This document shows, piece by piece, positions 1 through 7,957 of a DNA stretch of 20,288 nt (position 1 is its first letter; each line of letters opens with the position of its first letter). The position numbers and the translations under genes were made by a program. The stretch is from a virus: IMG/VR virus record IMGVR_UViG_3300034152_000263, positions 1-20,288 of that record; one strand, 5' to 3'. The notes beneath the pieces were generated by a model. It searched no databases. It was not told the DNA's origin and saw only the letters and a list, made by a program, of their open reading frames with translations.

Positions 1-1584
1 ACTCAAGAACAAATTGAGGAGTTTATTAAGTGTCAAAGTGATCCTGTGTATTTTGCAAAAAATTATGTTAAGATTGTAACTCTTGATAAGGGATTGCAAC
101 CTTTTGCAATGTATCCTTTTCAAGAAAAGTTAGTTAGAAATTTTCACGATCATAGATTTAACATCTGTAAGATGCCACGACAGACTGGTAAGTCTACTAC
201 CGTGGTATCGTTTCTTTTGCATTATGCAGTCTTCAATGATAATGTAAATATTGGTATTCTTGCAAACAAAGCAGCAACTGCAAGAGAACTTTTAGATAGA
301 TTACAAACCGCATATGAAAACTTACCAAAGTGGATGCAGCAAGGTATTATATCTTGGAACAAGGGTTCTTTGGAACTTGAAAATGGAAGTAAAATCTTGG
401 CTGCTTCTACTTCTGCTTCTGCGGTTCGTGGTATGTCATTCAATATTCTATTTTTGGACGAATTTGCGTTCGTTCCAAACCATATCGCAGATTCGTTCTT
501 TGCATCTGTTTATCCTACTATTACTTCAGGTAAAAGCACAAAAGTCATCATAGTATCAACACCTCACGGTATGAACCACTTCTACCGTATGTGGCACGAT
601 GCGGAGAAGGGGAAGAATGAATATATTCCAACTGATGTTCATTGGAGTGAAGTTCCAGGACGAGATGCGGAATGGAAAAAACAAACTATTGCAAACACAT
701 CAGAACAACAATTTAAGGTTGAGTTTGAGTGTGAGTTTCTAGGTTCTGTTGATACTCTGATTGCACCAAGTAAACTCAGAAGTTTAGTTTATGATCAACC
801 AAAAACAAGAAGTAAAGGATTAGATGTGTATGTTGATCCCGAAGATAACCACGATTATGTGATTACTGTTGATGTGGCAAGAGGAGTAAGTGAGGATTAT
901 TCGGCATTTGTCGTGGTTGATATTACACAATTTCCACACAAGGTAGTTGCAAAGTATAGAAATAATGAAATTAAACCAATGCTATTTCCAAATATAATTT
1001 ATGAAATAGCAAAGAGTTATAATGGAGCATTTATACTTTGTGAAGTGAATGATATTGGAGATCAAGTAGCAAGTATTCTTCAATATGATTTGGAATATCA
1101 AAACTTACTTATGTGTTCTATGAGAGGAAGAGCAGGGCAAATTGTTGGTCAAGGATTCTCTGGAAAGAAAACTCAACTTGGAGTAAAGATGTCCAAAACT
1201 GTGAAAAAAGTTGGATCTCTTAATCTTAAGACAATGGTAGAAGAAGATAAATTAATTTTCAATGACTATGAAATTATTTCTGAACTTACTACCTTTATCT
1301 CAAAAAGCAACTCATTTGAGGCAGAAGAAGGATGCAATGATGACCTTGCAATGTGTCTTGTAATATATGCTTGGTTAGTAGCACAAGATTATTTTAAAGA
1401 ACTTACAGATCAAGATGTTCGTAAAAGATTATATGAAGAGCAAAAAAATCAAATCGAACAAGATATGGCACCTTTTGGATTTATTTCTGATGGATTAGAC
1501 TCAAATAGTTTTGTTGATGCTGATGGGGATCGGTGGTTTACTGATGAGTACGGAGATAGATCATATATGTGGGAGTATATGTAA
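1..1584 (+). CDS. gp17: Terminase large subunit gp17, 5' end missing
   Basis: This is the DNA-packaging motor: an ATPase that pumps DNA into the prohead through the portal and a nuclease that cuts the concatemer. The frame is open from base 1, so the gene begins upstream; the GTG at 46 is internal. About 527 residues are visible, against 610 in T4. Walker A (PRQTGKST) is encoded at 175-198 and Walker B (ILFLDE) at 445-462. The C-terminal RNase H-like nuclease shows the acidic residues expected of the family: Asp in VDVARG (871), Glu in LCEVND (1042) and the Asp pair in CNDDLA (1339-1344). It ends in TAATG, overlapping the next start by one base. Identification is firm; only the N-terminus is unseen. 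Confidence 0.95.
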   Translation, partial: TQEQIEEFIKCQSDPVYFAKNYVKIVTLDKGLQPFAMYPFQEKLVRNFHDHRFNICKMPRQTGKSTTVVSFLLHYAVFNDNVNIGILANKAATARELLDRLQTAYENLPKWMQQGIISWNKGSLELENGSKILAASTSASAVRGMSFNILFLDEFAFVPNHIADSFFASVYPTITSGKSTKVIIVSTPHGMNHFYRMWHDAEKGKNEYIPTDVHWSEVPGRDAEWKKQTIANTSEQQFKVEFECEFLGSVDTLIAPSKLRSLVYDQPKTRSKGLDVYVDPEDNHDYVITVDVARGVSEDYSAFVVVDITQFPHKVVAKYRNNEIKPMLFPNIIYEIAKSYNGAFILCEVNDIGDQVASILQYDLEYQNLLMCSMRGRAGQIVGQGFSGKKTQLGVKMSKTVKKVGSLNLKTMVEEDKLIFNDYEIISELTTFISKSNSFEAEEGCNDDLAMCLVIYAWLVAQDYFKELTDQDVRKRLYEEQKNQIEQDMAPFGFISDGLDSNSFVDADGDRWFTDEYGDRSYMWEYM

Positions 1585-1817
1585 TGGAACTTGACAGTCA
1601 ACTTAGATTTGGACACCTGTTGTTGAATGATCGAAGATGTAGGGTATGTGGAGAGGTAAAGAATTTAATCGATGGTTTTTACAGAACACGAAAAGATAGA
1701 GGTCCTGTAGCATCTTCATACTCATATGAGTGCAAGGAATGTACAATAAAAAGAGTTTCTGTTAAAAGAAAAGCATATTCAAAACTTTCAATTATATGGG
1801 AATATCCAGATTGGTAG
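1584..1817 (+). CDS. Small zinc-ribbon protein next to terminase
   Basis: A 77-residue protein of unknown function. The ATG at 1584 overlaps the gp17 stop (TAATG), which favours it over an in-frame GTG at 1569; this coupling suggests translation with the terminase. Four cysteines (C19, C22, C50, C53) form a CX2C-X27-CX2C pair typical of a zinc ribbon. The surrounding pattern (CRVCGEVK...F...C.EC) resembles the zinc-binding part that precedes some phage HNH or endonuclease VII-like domains, but no HNH catalytic residues follow. The tail is basic (KRVSVKRKAYSK), so nucleic-acid binding is plausible. Its position invites a packaging-associated role, but that is inference from neighbourhood only. 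Confidence 0.75.
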   Translation: MELDSQLRFGHLLLNDRRCRVCGEVKNLIDGFYRTRKDRGPVASSYSYECKECTIKRVSVKRKAYSKLSIIWEYPDW

Positions 1818-1855
1818 TGTTCACTCCAGATTTCCCCTATGTAAACTCTTTTTTT

Positions 1856-1863
1856 AATAAATA
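1856..1863 (+). promoter_or_regulatory. Late promoter box before gene 18
   Basis: AATAAATA matches the T4-like late pattern NATAAATA recognised by gp55. It sits in the 83-base gap before gene 18. A clear ribosome binding site, AGGAG at 1890-1894, follows 6 bases before the sheath ATG. Confidence 0.65.
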
Positions 1864-1900
1864 TTTTTTAGATAAACTGAGAATTTCTTAGGAGAAAAAC

Positions 1901-4108
1901 ATGGCGACTCCTCAATTATCTCCAGGCGTACTCGTCAGGGAAGTTGATTTAACTACAGGAAGAGTTGATAATGTTTTAGATAATATTGGCGCAATTGCAG
2001 GTCCTTTTCCCATCGGTCCAGTAAACGAGCCTATTGATATTGCAACCGAACAAGATTTAATTAATACTTTCGGAAAACCACTCTCTACAGATGCTCAATA
2101 CGAGTACTGGATGAGTGCATCTTCTTTCCTCTCATACGGAGGAGTTTTAAAAGTAGTTAGATCTGGCGGAAGCACACTCAACAATGCTAATGCTGGTGTT
2201 GGTATTGCATCAACTACTGCACTTAAAATCGAAAACTACGACGATTATCTTGAGAACCATGCTGATGGTGAAGATAACAACTATACCTGGGCTGCAAAGA
2301 ACCCAGGAACATGGGCAAATGGTCTGAAGGTTTGTGTAATCGACGACATCGCAGATCAAACTCTTGGTATTACAACAACCGATCTTAGCACTGCTGGTGC
2401 AAGAGTTGGTTATGGAATTACCGCATCTCTTGTCGGTCAAGTAATTCCTGGAGCAGGAACAACCGCAACTTTTGATGGTTATCTAAAGGGCATCATTACT
2501 GGCGTTTCTACAGATGCTACTAACAGCGTTTCTACAATTGATGTAAAAGTTGTTTCAAGAGTATCTGCAGCAGGAACAGAAACCAAGATTACATATGCTG
2601 AAGGAAGTGCAATTGCATCTTTCGATACTTCAGATACTGTATTCTTTGTCAATAACTCAGGTATTAACACAGGAACATTTGGTGCTGGTTCTGGAACGAC
2701 TCCAGCAACAGCAGTTGACTGGTATGATCAACAGACACTTGGACTGACAAACTCCACAATTTTCTGGAAGTCTATCGCACCAAAACCAGTTTCAAACCAG
2801 TATGTTCTGGAAAGAAATGGTAAGAATGATGGAATTCATGTTGTTGTTGTTGATGATCTCGGAACAATTACTGGTAATCAGGGAACACTTCTAGAGAAGC
2901 ATGTAAGCCTTTCCAAAGCAAAAGATGCTGTTTCTTCAGTCAATTCACCACAAAAAATCTGGTACGAAGGTTTCGTTGCAGATTTCTCTCCAAATGTTTA
3001 TGCAGGAAGCAATCCTTCCTCTGCAGAAGATGTAAATTGGGGAACAGTACCTGTAGCAACAGGATTCTCGACAGACTTTACTGCAGTAACAACTGGAGAT
3101 GGTCTCTGGGGACTTGATGCTCAAGACGTAACTTATTCTGCAGTTGGTAACATTACATATACTCTTGGTGGTGGGGTTGATTATTCTGCCAATAAGGGAA
3201 TGACTGCAACTCTTGGCGATCTTATCACAGCATACGAAGAGTTCAGTAATAAGGATGAAGTAGAGGTTGATTACTTAATCATGGGCCCTGGTCTCTCAAA
3301 TCGTTTTGATAGTCAGGCAAAAGCAAACTATCTAATTTCTCTTGCAAATGAGAGAAAGGATTGTATTGCTACTGTTGGTCCACATAGATCTGATCTAATT
3401 GGAGTAACCAACACAACTACTCAGACAACAAATCTCATCAACTACTTTAGCACATTATCTTCTTCATCATTCTCAGTATTTGATAGTGGTTACAAGTATA
3501 CCTATGATAGATTTAATAACAAGTTCCGTTATGTACCAACAAATGCTGACGTTGCTGGTTTAATGACCCGCACGAACATTGTTGCATATCCTTGGTTCTC
3601 GCCTGCTGGCCAGCAAAGAGGTATCATTAACAATGCTATCAAACTTGCATATAACCCAAGCAAGGCTCAGAGAGATCAACTTTATCCGCAGAGAATTAAC
3701 CCAGTTGTAACACAACCTGGAGTTGGTACACTTCTGTTTGGAGATAAGACTGCTCTCGGTTATGCATCCGCATTTGATAGAATCAACGTTCGTCGCCTAT
3801 TCCTCACAGTTGAACAGGCACTACAAAGAGCGGCTGAATCACAACTCTTTGAACTCAATGATGAGTTAACAAGAGCAAACTTCAAGAACATTGTTGAACC
3901 ATACCTCCGCGATGTTCAGGCAAAGAGAGGTCTATATGACTTCCTGGTTGTTTGCGATAGCACAAATAACACTCCAGATGTTATTGATAATAATGAGTTC
4001 AGAGCGGACATCTATCTGAAACCAACCAAGTCTATCAATTATGTCACCCTCACGTTCGTTGCAACGAGAACTGGTGTAAGTTTTGAAGAAGTCGCTGGAC
4101 GCGCTTAA
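1901..4108 (+). CDS. gp18: Tail sheath protein gp18
   Basis: The contractile sheath subunit, 735 residues (659 in T4). The N-terminus (LSPGVLVREVDLT) is the typical opening of myovirus sheath proteins. The C-terminal part carries the conserved sheath core: a FDRINVRRLFLTVE segment, a region on terminal attachment (YLRDVQAKRGLYDF) and a final strand with a threonine-rich VTLTFVATR sequence. The variable middle, rich in Gly, Thr and Ser (about residues 150-450), likely forms the surface domains. A strong ribosome binding site and a late promoter precede it, as expected for a protein made in well over a hundred copies per virion. It is followed by the tail tube gene, the usual pairing. Confidence 0.95.
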   Translation: MATPQLSPGVLVREVDLTTGRVDNVLDNIGAIAGPFPIGPVNEPIDIATEQDLINTFGKPLSTDAQYEYWMSASSFLSYGGVLKVVRSGGSTLNNANAGVGIASTTALKIENYDDYLENHADGEDNNYTWAAKNPGTWANGLKVCVIDDIADQTLGITTTDLSTAGARVGYGITASLVGQVIPGAGTTATFDGYLKGIITGVSTDATNSVSTIDVKVVSRVSAAGTETKITYAEGSAIASFDTSDTVFFVNNSGINTGTFGAGSGTTPATAVDWYDQQTLGLTNSTIFWKSIAPKPVSNQYVLERNGKNDGIHVVVVDDLGTITGNQGTLLEKHVSLSKAKDAVSSVNSPQKIWYEGFVADFSPNVYAGSNPSSAEDVNWGTVPVATGFSTDFTAVTTGDGLWGLDAQDVTYSAVGNITYTLGGGVDYSANKGMTATLGDLITAYEEFSNKDEVEVDYLIMGPGLSNRFDSQAKANYLISLANERKDCIATVGPHRSDLIGVTNTTTQTTNLINYFSTLSSSSFSVFDSGYKYTYDRFNNKFRYVPTNADVAGLMTRTNIVAYPWFSPAGQQRGIINNAIKLAYNPSKAQRDQLYPQRINPVVTQPGVGTLLFGDKTALGYASAFDRINVRRLFLTVEQALQRAAESQLFELNDELTRANFKNIVEPYLRDVQAKRGLYDFLVVCDSTNNTPDVIDNNEFRADIYLKPTKSINYVTLTFVATRTGVSFEEVAGRA

Positions 4109-4119
4109 TCCACCTATAC

Positions 4120-4127
4120 GATAAATA
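4120..4127 (+). promoter_or_regulatory. Late promoter box before gene 19
   Basis: GATAAATA matches NATAAATA, in the 39-base gap between genes 18 and 19. The strong ribosome binding site AAGGAGG at 4132-4138 lies 9 bases before the gene 19 ATG; most other genes here have only weak sites. Confidence 0.65.
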
Positions 4128-4147
4128 ACACAAGGAGGACTTAAAAA

Positions 4148-4720
4148 ATGGCACATACAATTCAGGACTTCAAATCAACTCTAGTTGGGGGCGGTGCCCG
4201 CCCTAATCTATTTGAAGTTGTACTAACTGGAGAATTTCCAGGTGCTGGAGAAGCAAGCTACAGTGCAGACAACTTCTCAATTCTTTGTAAAGCAGCACAA
4301 CTTCCAGCATCAAATATTTCACCAATTGAAGTTCCTTTTAGAGGAAGAATTTTTAAAGTAGCAGGTGATCGTACTTTTGATACTTGGACAGTTACTGTTA
4401 TTAATGACACGGATTTCACCATCCGCACTGCGATGGAAAATTGGATGCAACAGATTGGTCAGTATGCCGATGGTTCAGGTTTTACTGATCCAGCAGACTA
4501 TCAAGTAGATGCTGTTGTTAAGCAATTTACAAGACAATCAACAAACACAGGTGCTGTTGACGGTTCTGGTCTTGAAGTCGCTAAGCAATATAAGTTTTAT
4601 AGCATCTTCCCAACCAATATTTCTGCTATTGATTTATCATATGATAGTTCAGATACTATTGAAGAATTCTCAGTAGAATTTCAAGTTCAATATTGGTCTC
4701 CATTATCAGGCGAAAACTGA
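4148..4720 (+). CDS. gp19: Tail tube protein gp19
   Basis: The subunit of the rigid inner tail tube through which DNA is ejected, 190 residues (163 in T4). Visible family features are the N-terminal NLFEVVLTGEFPG strand, the conserved segment with LCKAAQLPASNISPIEVPFRGR, the DTWTVTVINDTDFTIRTAMENWM helix-strand region, and the C-terminal strand EFSVEFQVQYWS. Its own late promoter and the strongest ribosome binding site in the window suit the high copy number needed. Position between sheath and portal is standard for the group. Confidence 0.95.
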   Translation: MAHTIQDFKSTLVGGGARPNLFEVVLTGEFPGAGEASYSADNFSILCKAAQLPASNISPIEVPFRGRIFKVAGDRTFDTWTVTVINDTDFTIRTAMENWMQQIGQYADGSGFTDPADYQVDAVVKQFTRQSTNTGAVDGSGLEVAKQYKFYSIFPTNISAIDLSYDSSDTIEEFSVEFQVQYWSPLSGEN

Positions 4721-4723
4721 TCT

Positions 4724-4731
4724 AATAAATA
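4724..4731 (+). promoter_or_regulatory. Late promoter box before gene 20
   Basis: AATAAATA, just after the gene 19 stop and about 30 bases before the gene 20 ATG. No obvious Shine-Dalgarno sequence precedes gene 20; the leader is AT-rich. Confidence 0.6.
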
Positions 4732-4761
4732 GTCCAAAGATCAGAAACAAAATAATAAATT

Positions 4762-6441
4762 ATGGCTAAACTTTTTGGTTTCTCTATTGAGGATAACGAA
4801 CCAAAATCACCCACTACAGTATCCCCCGTTCCTCCTAATAATGAGGACGGGGTTGATCATTATTTGACTAGTGGGTTTTTTGGTTCGTATGTTGATATTG
4901 AGGGGGTTTATAGAACTGAATTTGATTTAATCAAAAGATATCGTGAGATGGCCCTACATCCAGAATGTGATAGTGCCATTGAAGATATTGTAAATGAAGC
5001 AATTGTTTCAGATACCAATGACACTCCGGTAGAGATTGAACTTTCAAATCTCAATGCAAGTGATGGATTGAAAAAGAAAATTAGAGAAGAGTTTAAGTAT
5101 ATCCTAGAGTTATTGGATTTTGATAAAAAGTCTCACGAAATTTATAGGAATTGGTATATTGACGGTAGACTTTACTATCACAAAGTAATTGATTTAAAGA
5201 GACCTCACGAAGGCATTCAAGAACTTAGATACATTGATGCACTCAAAATGAGATATGTGCGTCAACATAAAAAGACTGATAATGATAGGTTTAGATCTGC
5301 AAACATTTCAGTTCAGGATAATCCAATGGGTTATAAGTTTCCTGAAATTGAAGAATATTTTGTATATAATCCAAAATCTGGATATCCAGTTGGCAACCCA
5401 GGAGCAATGGGAGGAAACACTGGAATTAAAATTGCAAGAGATGCAGTCACCTATTGCACATCAGGTCTTGTAGATAGAAATAAAGGATCAACTCTTTCAT
5501 ACCTCCATAAGGCAATTAAATCTCTCAATCAACTTCGCATGATTGAAGATAGCCTTGTTATCTACAGACTATCCCGTGCACCAGAAAGAAGAATTTTCTA
5601 TATTGATGTTGGTAATCTACCTAAAGTAAAAGCAGAACAATATCTTCGTGATGTCATGATGCGTTATCGTAATAAGTTGGTATATGATGCATCTACTGGA
5701 GAAATTCGTGATGATAAAAAGTTCATGAGTATGTTAGAAGATTTTTGGCTTCCTCGTCGTGAAGGTGGTAGAGGAACTGAAATCTCAACACTTCCAGGTG
5801 GCCAAAATCTTGGAGAAATCACCGATATCAAATACTTCCAAGAAAAACTTTATCGTTCACTAAATGTTCCTTCATCAAGAATTGGTGGTGAGGGTGGATT
5901 TAACCTAGGAAGATCTTCGGAAATCTTAAGAGATGAAGTTAAGTTTAGTAAGTTTGTAGGTCGTCTTAGAAAGAGATTTTCAAACATGTTTAATGACATG
6001 CTAAAAACTCAACTCATTCTCAAGAATATAATTACTCCCGAAGATTGGGAGATTATGAGTGATCATATTCAATATGATTTCTTATATGATAATCATTTCG
6101 CAGAACTAAAAGAAAGCGAATTGATGAATGAGAGATTGAATATGGTTGCTACAGCAGAACCATATATTGGAAAGTATTACTCTCAAGACTATGTTCGTCG
6201 CAAAATTCTTCGCCAAACTGATCAAGAGATCATTGAACAAGATACTCTCATTAAAAAAGAAATTAAAGAAGGTATCATTCCAGATCCAAATGCACCAATT
6301 GATCCCGAAACAGGTGCTCCACTAGAAGAACCAAAAGGAAAAATGGGAGATTTGGGAAAACCAGTTCAAGAGCCTGATTTAGAAAAGGATGCTGAGATTG
6401 TAGAACCGTCAGCAAAAGAATTTAAATCTGGAGAAATTTGA
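4762..6441 (+). CDS. gp20: Portal vertex protein gp20
   Basis: The portal forms the dodecameric ring at one capsid vertex that starts head assembly, docks the terminase and later joins the tail. It has 559 residues (524 in T4). Recognisable gp20 segments include the N-terminal RYREMALHPECDSAIEDIVN region, RLSRAPERRIFYIDVGNLPK, and GGEGGFNLGRSSEILRDEVK before the long helices. The last 60 residues are charged and Pro-rich, and probably form the flexible crown end. Its TGA stop overlaps the promoter box of the next gene. This gene is the common marker for cyanophage diversity, and the identification is secure. Confidence 0.96.
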   Translation: MAKLFGFSIEDNEPKSPTTVSPVPPNNEDGVDHYLTSGFFGSYVDIEGVYRTEFDLIKRYREMALHPECDSAIEDIVNEAIVSDTNDTPVEIELSNLNASDGLKKKIREEFKYILELLDFDKKSHEIYRNWYIDGRLYYHKVIDLKRPHEGIQELRYIDALKMRYVRQHKKTDNDRFRSANISVQDNPMGYKFPEIEEYFVYNPKSGYPVGNPGAMGGNTGIKIARDAVTYCTSGLVDRNKGSTLSYLHKAIKSLNQLRMIEDSLVIYRLSRAPERRIFYIDVGNLPKVKAEQYLRDVMMRYRNKLVYDASTGEIRDDKKFMSMLEDFWLPRREGGRGTEISTLPGGQNLGEITDIKYFQEKLYRSLNVPSSRIGGEGGFNLGRSSEILRDEVKFSKFVGRLRKRFSNMFNDMLKTQLILKNIITPEDWEIMSDHIQYDFLYDNHFAELKESELMNERLNMVATAEPYIGKYYSQDYVRRKILRQTDQEIIEQDTLIKKEIKEGIIPDPNAPIDPETGAPLEEPKGKMGDLGKPVQEPDLEKDAEIVEPSAKEFKSGEI

Positions 6442-6447
6442 TAAATA
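6440..6447 (+). promoter_or_regulatory. Late promoter box overlapping gene 20 stop
   Basis: GATAAATA shares two bases with the TGA stop of gene 20 (TGATAAATA). It lies about 27 bases before the gp67-like ATG, which is a workable leader length. Confidence 0.6.
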
Positions 6448-6473
6448 ACTGAGTATCAATCATTTATATTAAG

Positions 6474-6662
6474 ATGGAAGAACTTCTAGATATGATTGTT
6501 GCTGATGAATCACCATCTCAAATCAGTGACAAAATCAAAGATATGTTATTTGCAAAGTCTGCAGAAAAAGTAGATGCCTTTAGACCTGTAGTAGCCTCAG
6601 ATACTTTCGGTCAAGAAGATATCGACGTAGAAGACGAAGAGTATATCGAAGATCAAGAGTGA
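6474..6662 (+). CDS. gp67: Prohead core protein, gp67-like
   Basis: A 62-residue acidic protein in the place where T4 has gene 67 (80 residues), the small prohead core component needed for correct head shape and processed by the gp21 protease. The N-terminal half is helical (MEELLDMIVAD...ISDKIKDMLFAKSAEKVDAF) and the C-terminal half is strongly acidic (DIDVEDEEYIEDQE), the same two-part layout as T4 gp67. Similarity is by layout and position rather than long identical motifs. T4 gene 68 has no visible counterpart here; a different gene follows. No clear ribosome binding site is seen, but a late promoter box lies just upstream. Confidence 0.7.
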   Translation: MEELLDMIVADESPSQISDKIKDMLFAKSAEKVDAFRPVVASDTFGQEDIDVEDEEYIEDQE

Positions 6663-6663
6663 T

Positions 6664-6671
6664 TATAAATA
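6664..6671 (+). promoter_or_regulatory. Late promoter box, exact T4 consensus
   Basis: TATAAATA, identical to the T4 late consensus, directly after the gp67-like stop and 26 bases before the ATG of the 187-aa gene. Confidence 0.7.
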
Positions 6672-6697
6672 ATTAACATCAAATAATTATAGTAATA

Positions 6698-7261
6698 ATG
6701 GCGCATAATCCGGTAGGCATTTGCACATCTATAACATCATCAACATCGACTACACAATCAACAGTGTTTAGTCATCAAACTCCTTATTTGAGAGTTGTTG
6801 TAGTTAGTGCAGATGCTCATATTGCAATTGGTACAAATCCAATCGCAACACCTGCAAATTATTATGTTACTCAAGGAGAACCTGAAATTATTAGTCTTGG
6901 AAAACCAATGACTCAAAGAGTTGTTGGAATTACTACAGGTGCTACTACTACAATTGATTTCCCTGAAGGAACAGGATCACCATTTAATGTTGGAGATGCC
7001 GTACAACTGACTGTAACTGGACAGTCTGGATACGATTTCTCAAACAAAATTGTACTTAGTGTTAACGATTCATCCGGAGTTGCTGGTTATTTTGGAACAA
7101 GAATTGTTGTTGATGCGGATACATCTTCGGGAGCTCCTTCCCCAACCAGAGATGGTTTGGGCACATATGCAGAACTAAGAGGAAACTTCAAAGTTGCTGC
7201 ATTAGGTACTGGAAGTGGAAAAGTCTATTTACAACAAGTTCAAACTAGCGGATCAGTCTAA
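6698..7261 (+). CDS. Probable virion protein, 187 aa, function unknown
   Basis: I do not recognise a T4 counterpart. The protein has no Lys-rich or enzymatic motif; it is rich in Thr, Ser, Gly and Val and alternates like a beta-structured particle protein. Residues near 35-60 (VVVVSADAHIAIGTNP...YYVTQGEPEIISL) follow a pattern common in small phage structural or decoration proteins, in which a measured strand is followed by a position-dependent loop. The middle carries a GDAVQLTVTG strand and the end a Gly/Ser-rich strand pair. It sits in the gene 68 slot between gp67-like and the protease, behind an exact late promoter, and overlaps gene 21 by one base (TAATG). A capsid-associated role is inference from context. 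Confidence 0.75.
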   Translation: MAHNPVGICTSITSSTSTTQSTVFSHQTPYLRVVVVSADAHIAIGTNPIATPANYYVTQGEPEIISLGKPMTQRVVGITTGATTTIDFPEGTGSPFNVGDAVQLTVTGQSGYDFSNKIVLSVNDSSGVAGYFGTRIVVDADTSSGAPSPTRDGLGTYAELRGNFKVAALGTGSGKVYLQQVQTSGSV

Positions 7262-7911
7262 TGAAACTAATCAGAGAAGAAATAGAAAAGGTAGAAGTTA
7301 TTACTGAGAGTGTGAATGGTAAGAAAAACCTTTTCATTAAAGGCATTTTTCTACAGGCAGAGCAGGTAAACAGAAACGGTAGAGTATACCGTATGCCTGT
7401 AATGGAGCGTGAAGTTAAGCGTTATAATGAAAACTATGTTCAAAAAGGACGTGCTCTCGGGGAACTTGGTCATCCAGATGGTCCTACAGTTAACCTCGAT
7501 AGAGTTTCCCATAAAATTATAGATCTTCAGAGAGAGGGAAATAATTTTATTGGAAAGGCTCAAATTCTTTCAACTCCAATGGGAAAGATTGCAGAATCTC
7601 TTCTTAAAGATGGAGTTACTCTTGGAGTTTCCTCTCGCGGTATCGGATCACTAAGAGAAACAAGAGAAGGACATAAAGAAGTTGGTGAAGATTTCATGCT
7701 CGCAACTGCTGCTGATATTGTAGCAGATCCATCTGCACCTGATGCATTTGTTCAGGGAATTATGGAGGGAAAAGAGTGGATTTGGGATGGCGGTATTCTT
7801 CGTGAAAAGTATGCACAACAAACGAAGAAAAGAATTAACACATTAGTTGATCAAAGAATTTTAGAAGAGCATAAACTTAACTTATTCAACGAATTTCTAG
7901 CAAATCTTTAA
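7261..7911 (+). CDS. gp21: Prohead core protease gp21
   Basis: The serine protease that sits in the prohead core and cleaves scaffold and capsid proteins during maturation. It has 216 residues (212 in T4). The likely catalytic His is H71 in GELGHPDGP and the nucleophile lies in the GVSSRG motif (S124/S125), with conserved acidic residues in the ADIVADPSAPDAF segment. The N-terminal IKGIFLQAEQVNRNGRVY block is typical of the T4 protease family. Translation is probably coupled to the upstream gene through the TAATG overlap; there is no separate promoter box. The predicted substrates gp22 and gp23 follow directly. Confidence 0.93.
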   Translation: MKLIREEIEKVEVITESVNGKKNLFIKGIFLQAEQVNRNGRVYRMPVMEREVKRYNENYVQKGRALGELGHPDGPTVNLDRVSHKIIDLQREGNNFIGKAQILSTPMGKIAESLLKDGVTLGVSSRGIGSLRETREGHKEVGEDFMLATAADIVADPSAPDAFVQGIMEGKEWIWDGGILREKYAQQTKKRINTLVDQRILEEHKLNLFNEFLANL

Positions 7912-7913
7912 AT

Positions 7914-7921
7914 TATAAATA
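7914..7921 (+). promoter_or_regulatory. Late promoter box before gene 22, exact consensus
   Basis: TATAAATA, three bases after the gene 21 stop. It probably also serves gene 23, which has no box of its own. The ribosome binding site GGAG at 7947-7950 lies 7 bases before the gene 22 ATG. Confidence 0.7.
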
Positions 7922-7957
7922 AATATAGATTTCATACAGGTAAATCGGAGAGTTCAA

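Noticed and set aside
993-998. TATAAT inside the terminase gene
   Set aside because: No acceptable -35 and no gene start shortly downstream.
1591-1596. Perfect TTGACA early in the zinc-ribbon gene
   Set aside because: No -10-like hexamer at 16-18 bases; the position 17 bases on reads CACCTG.
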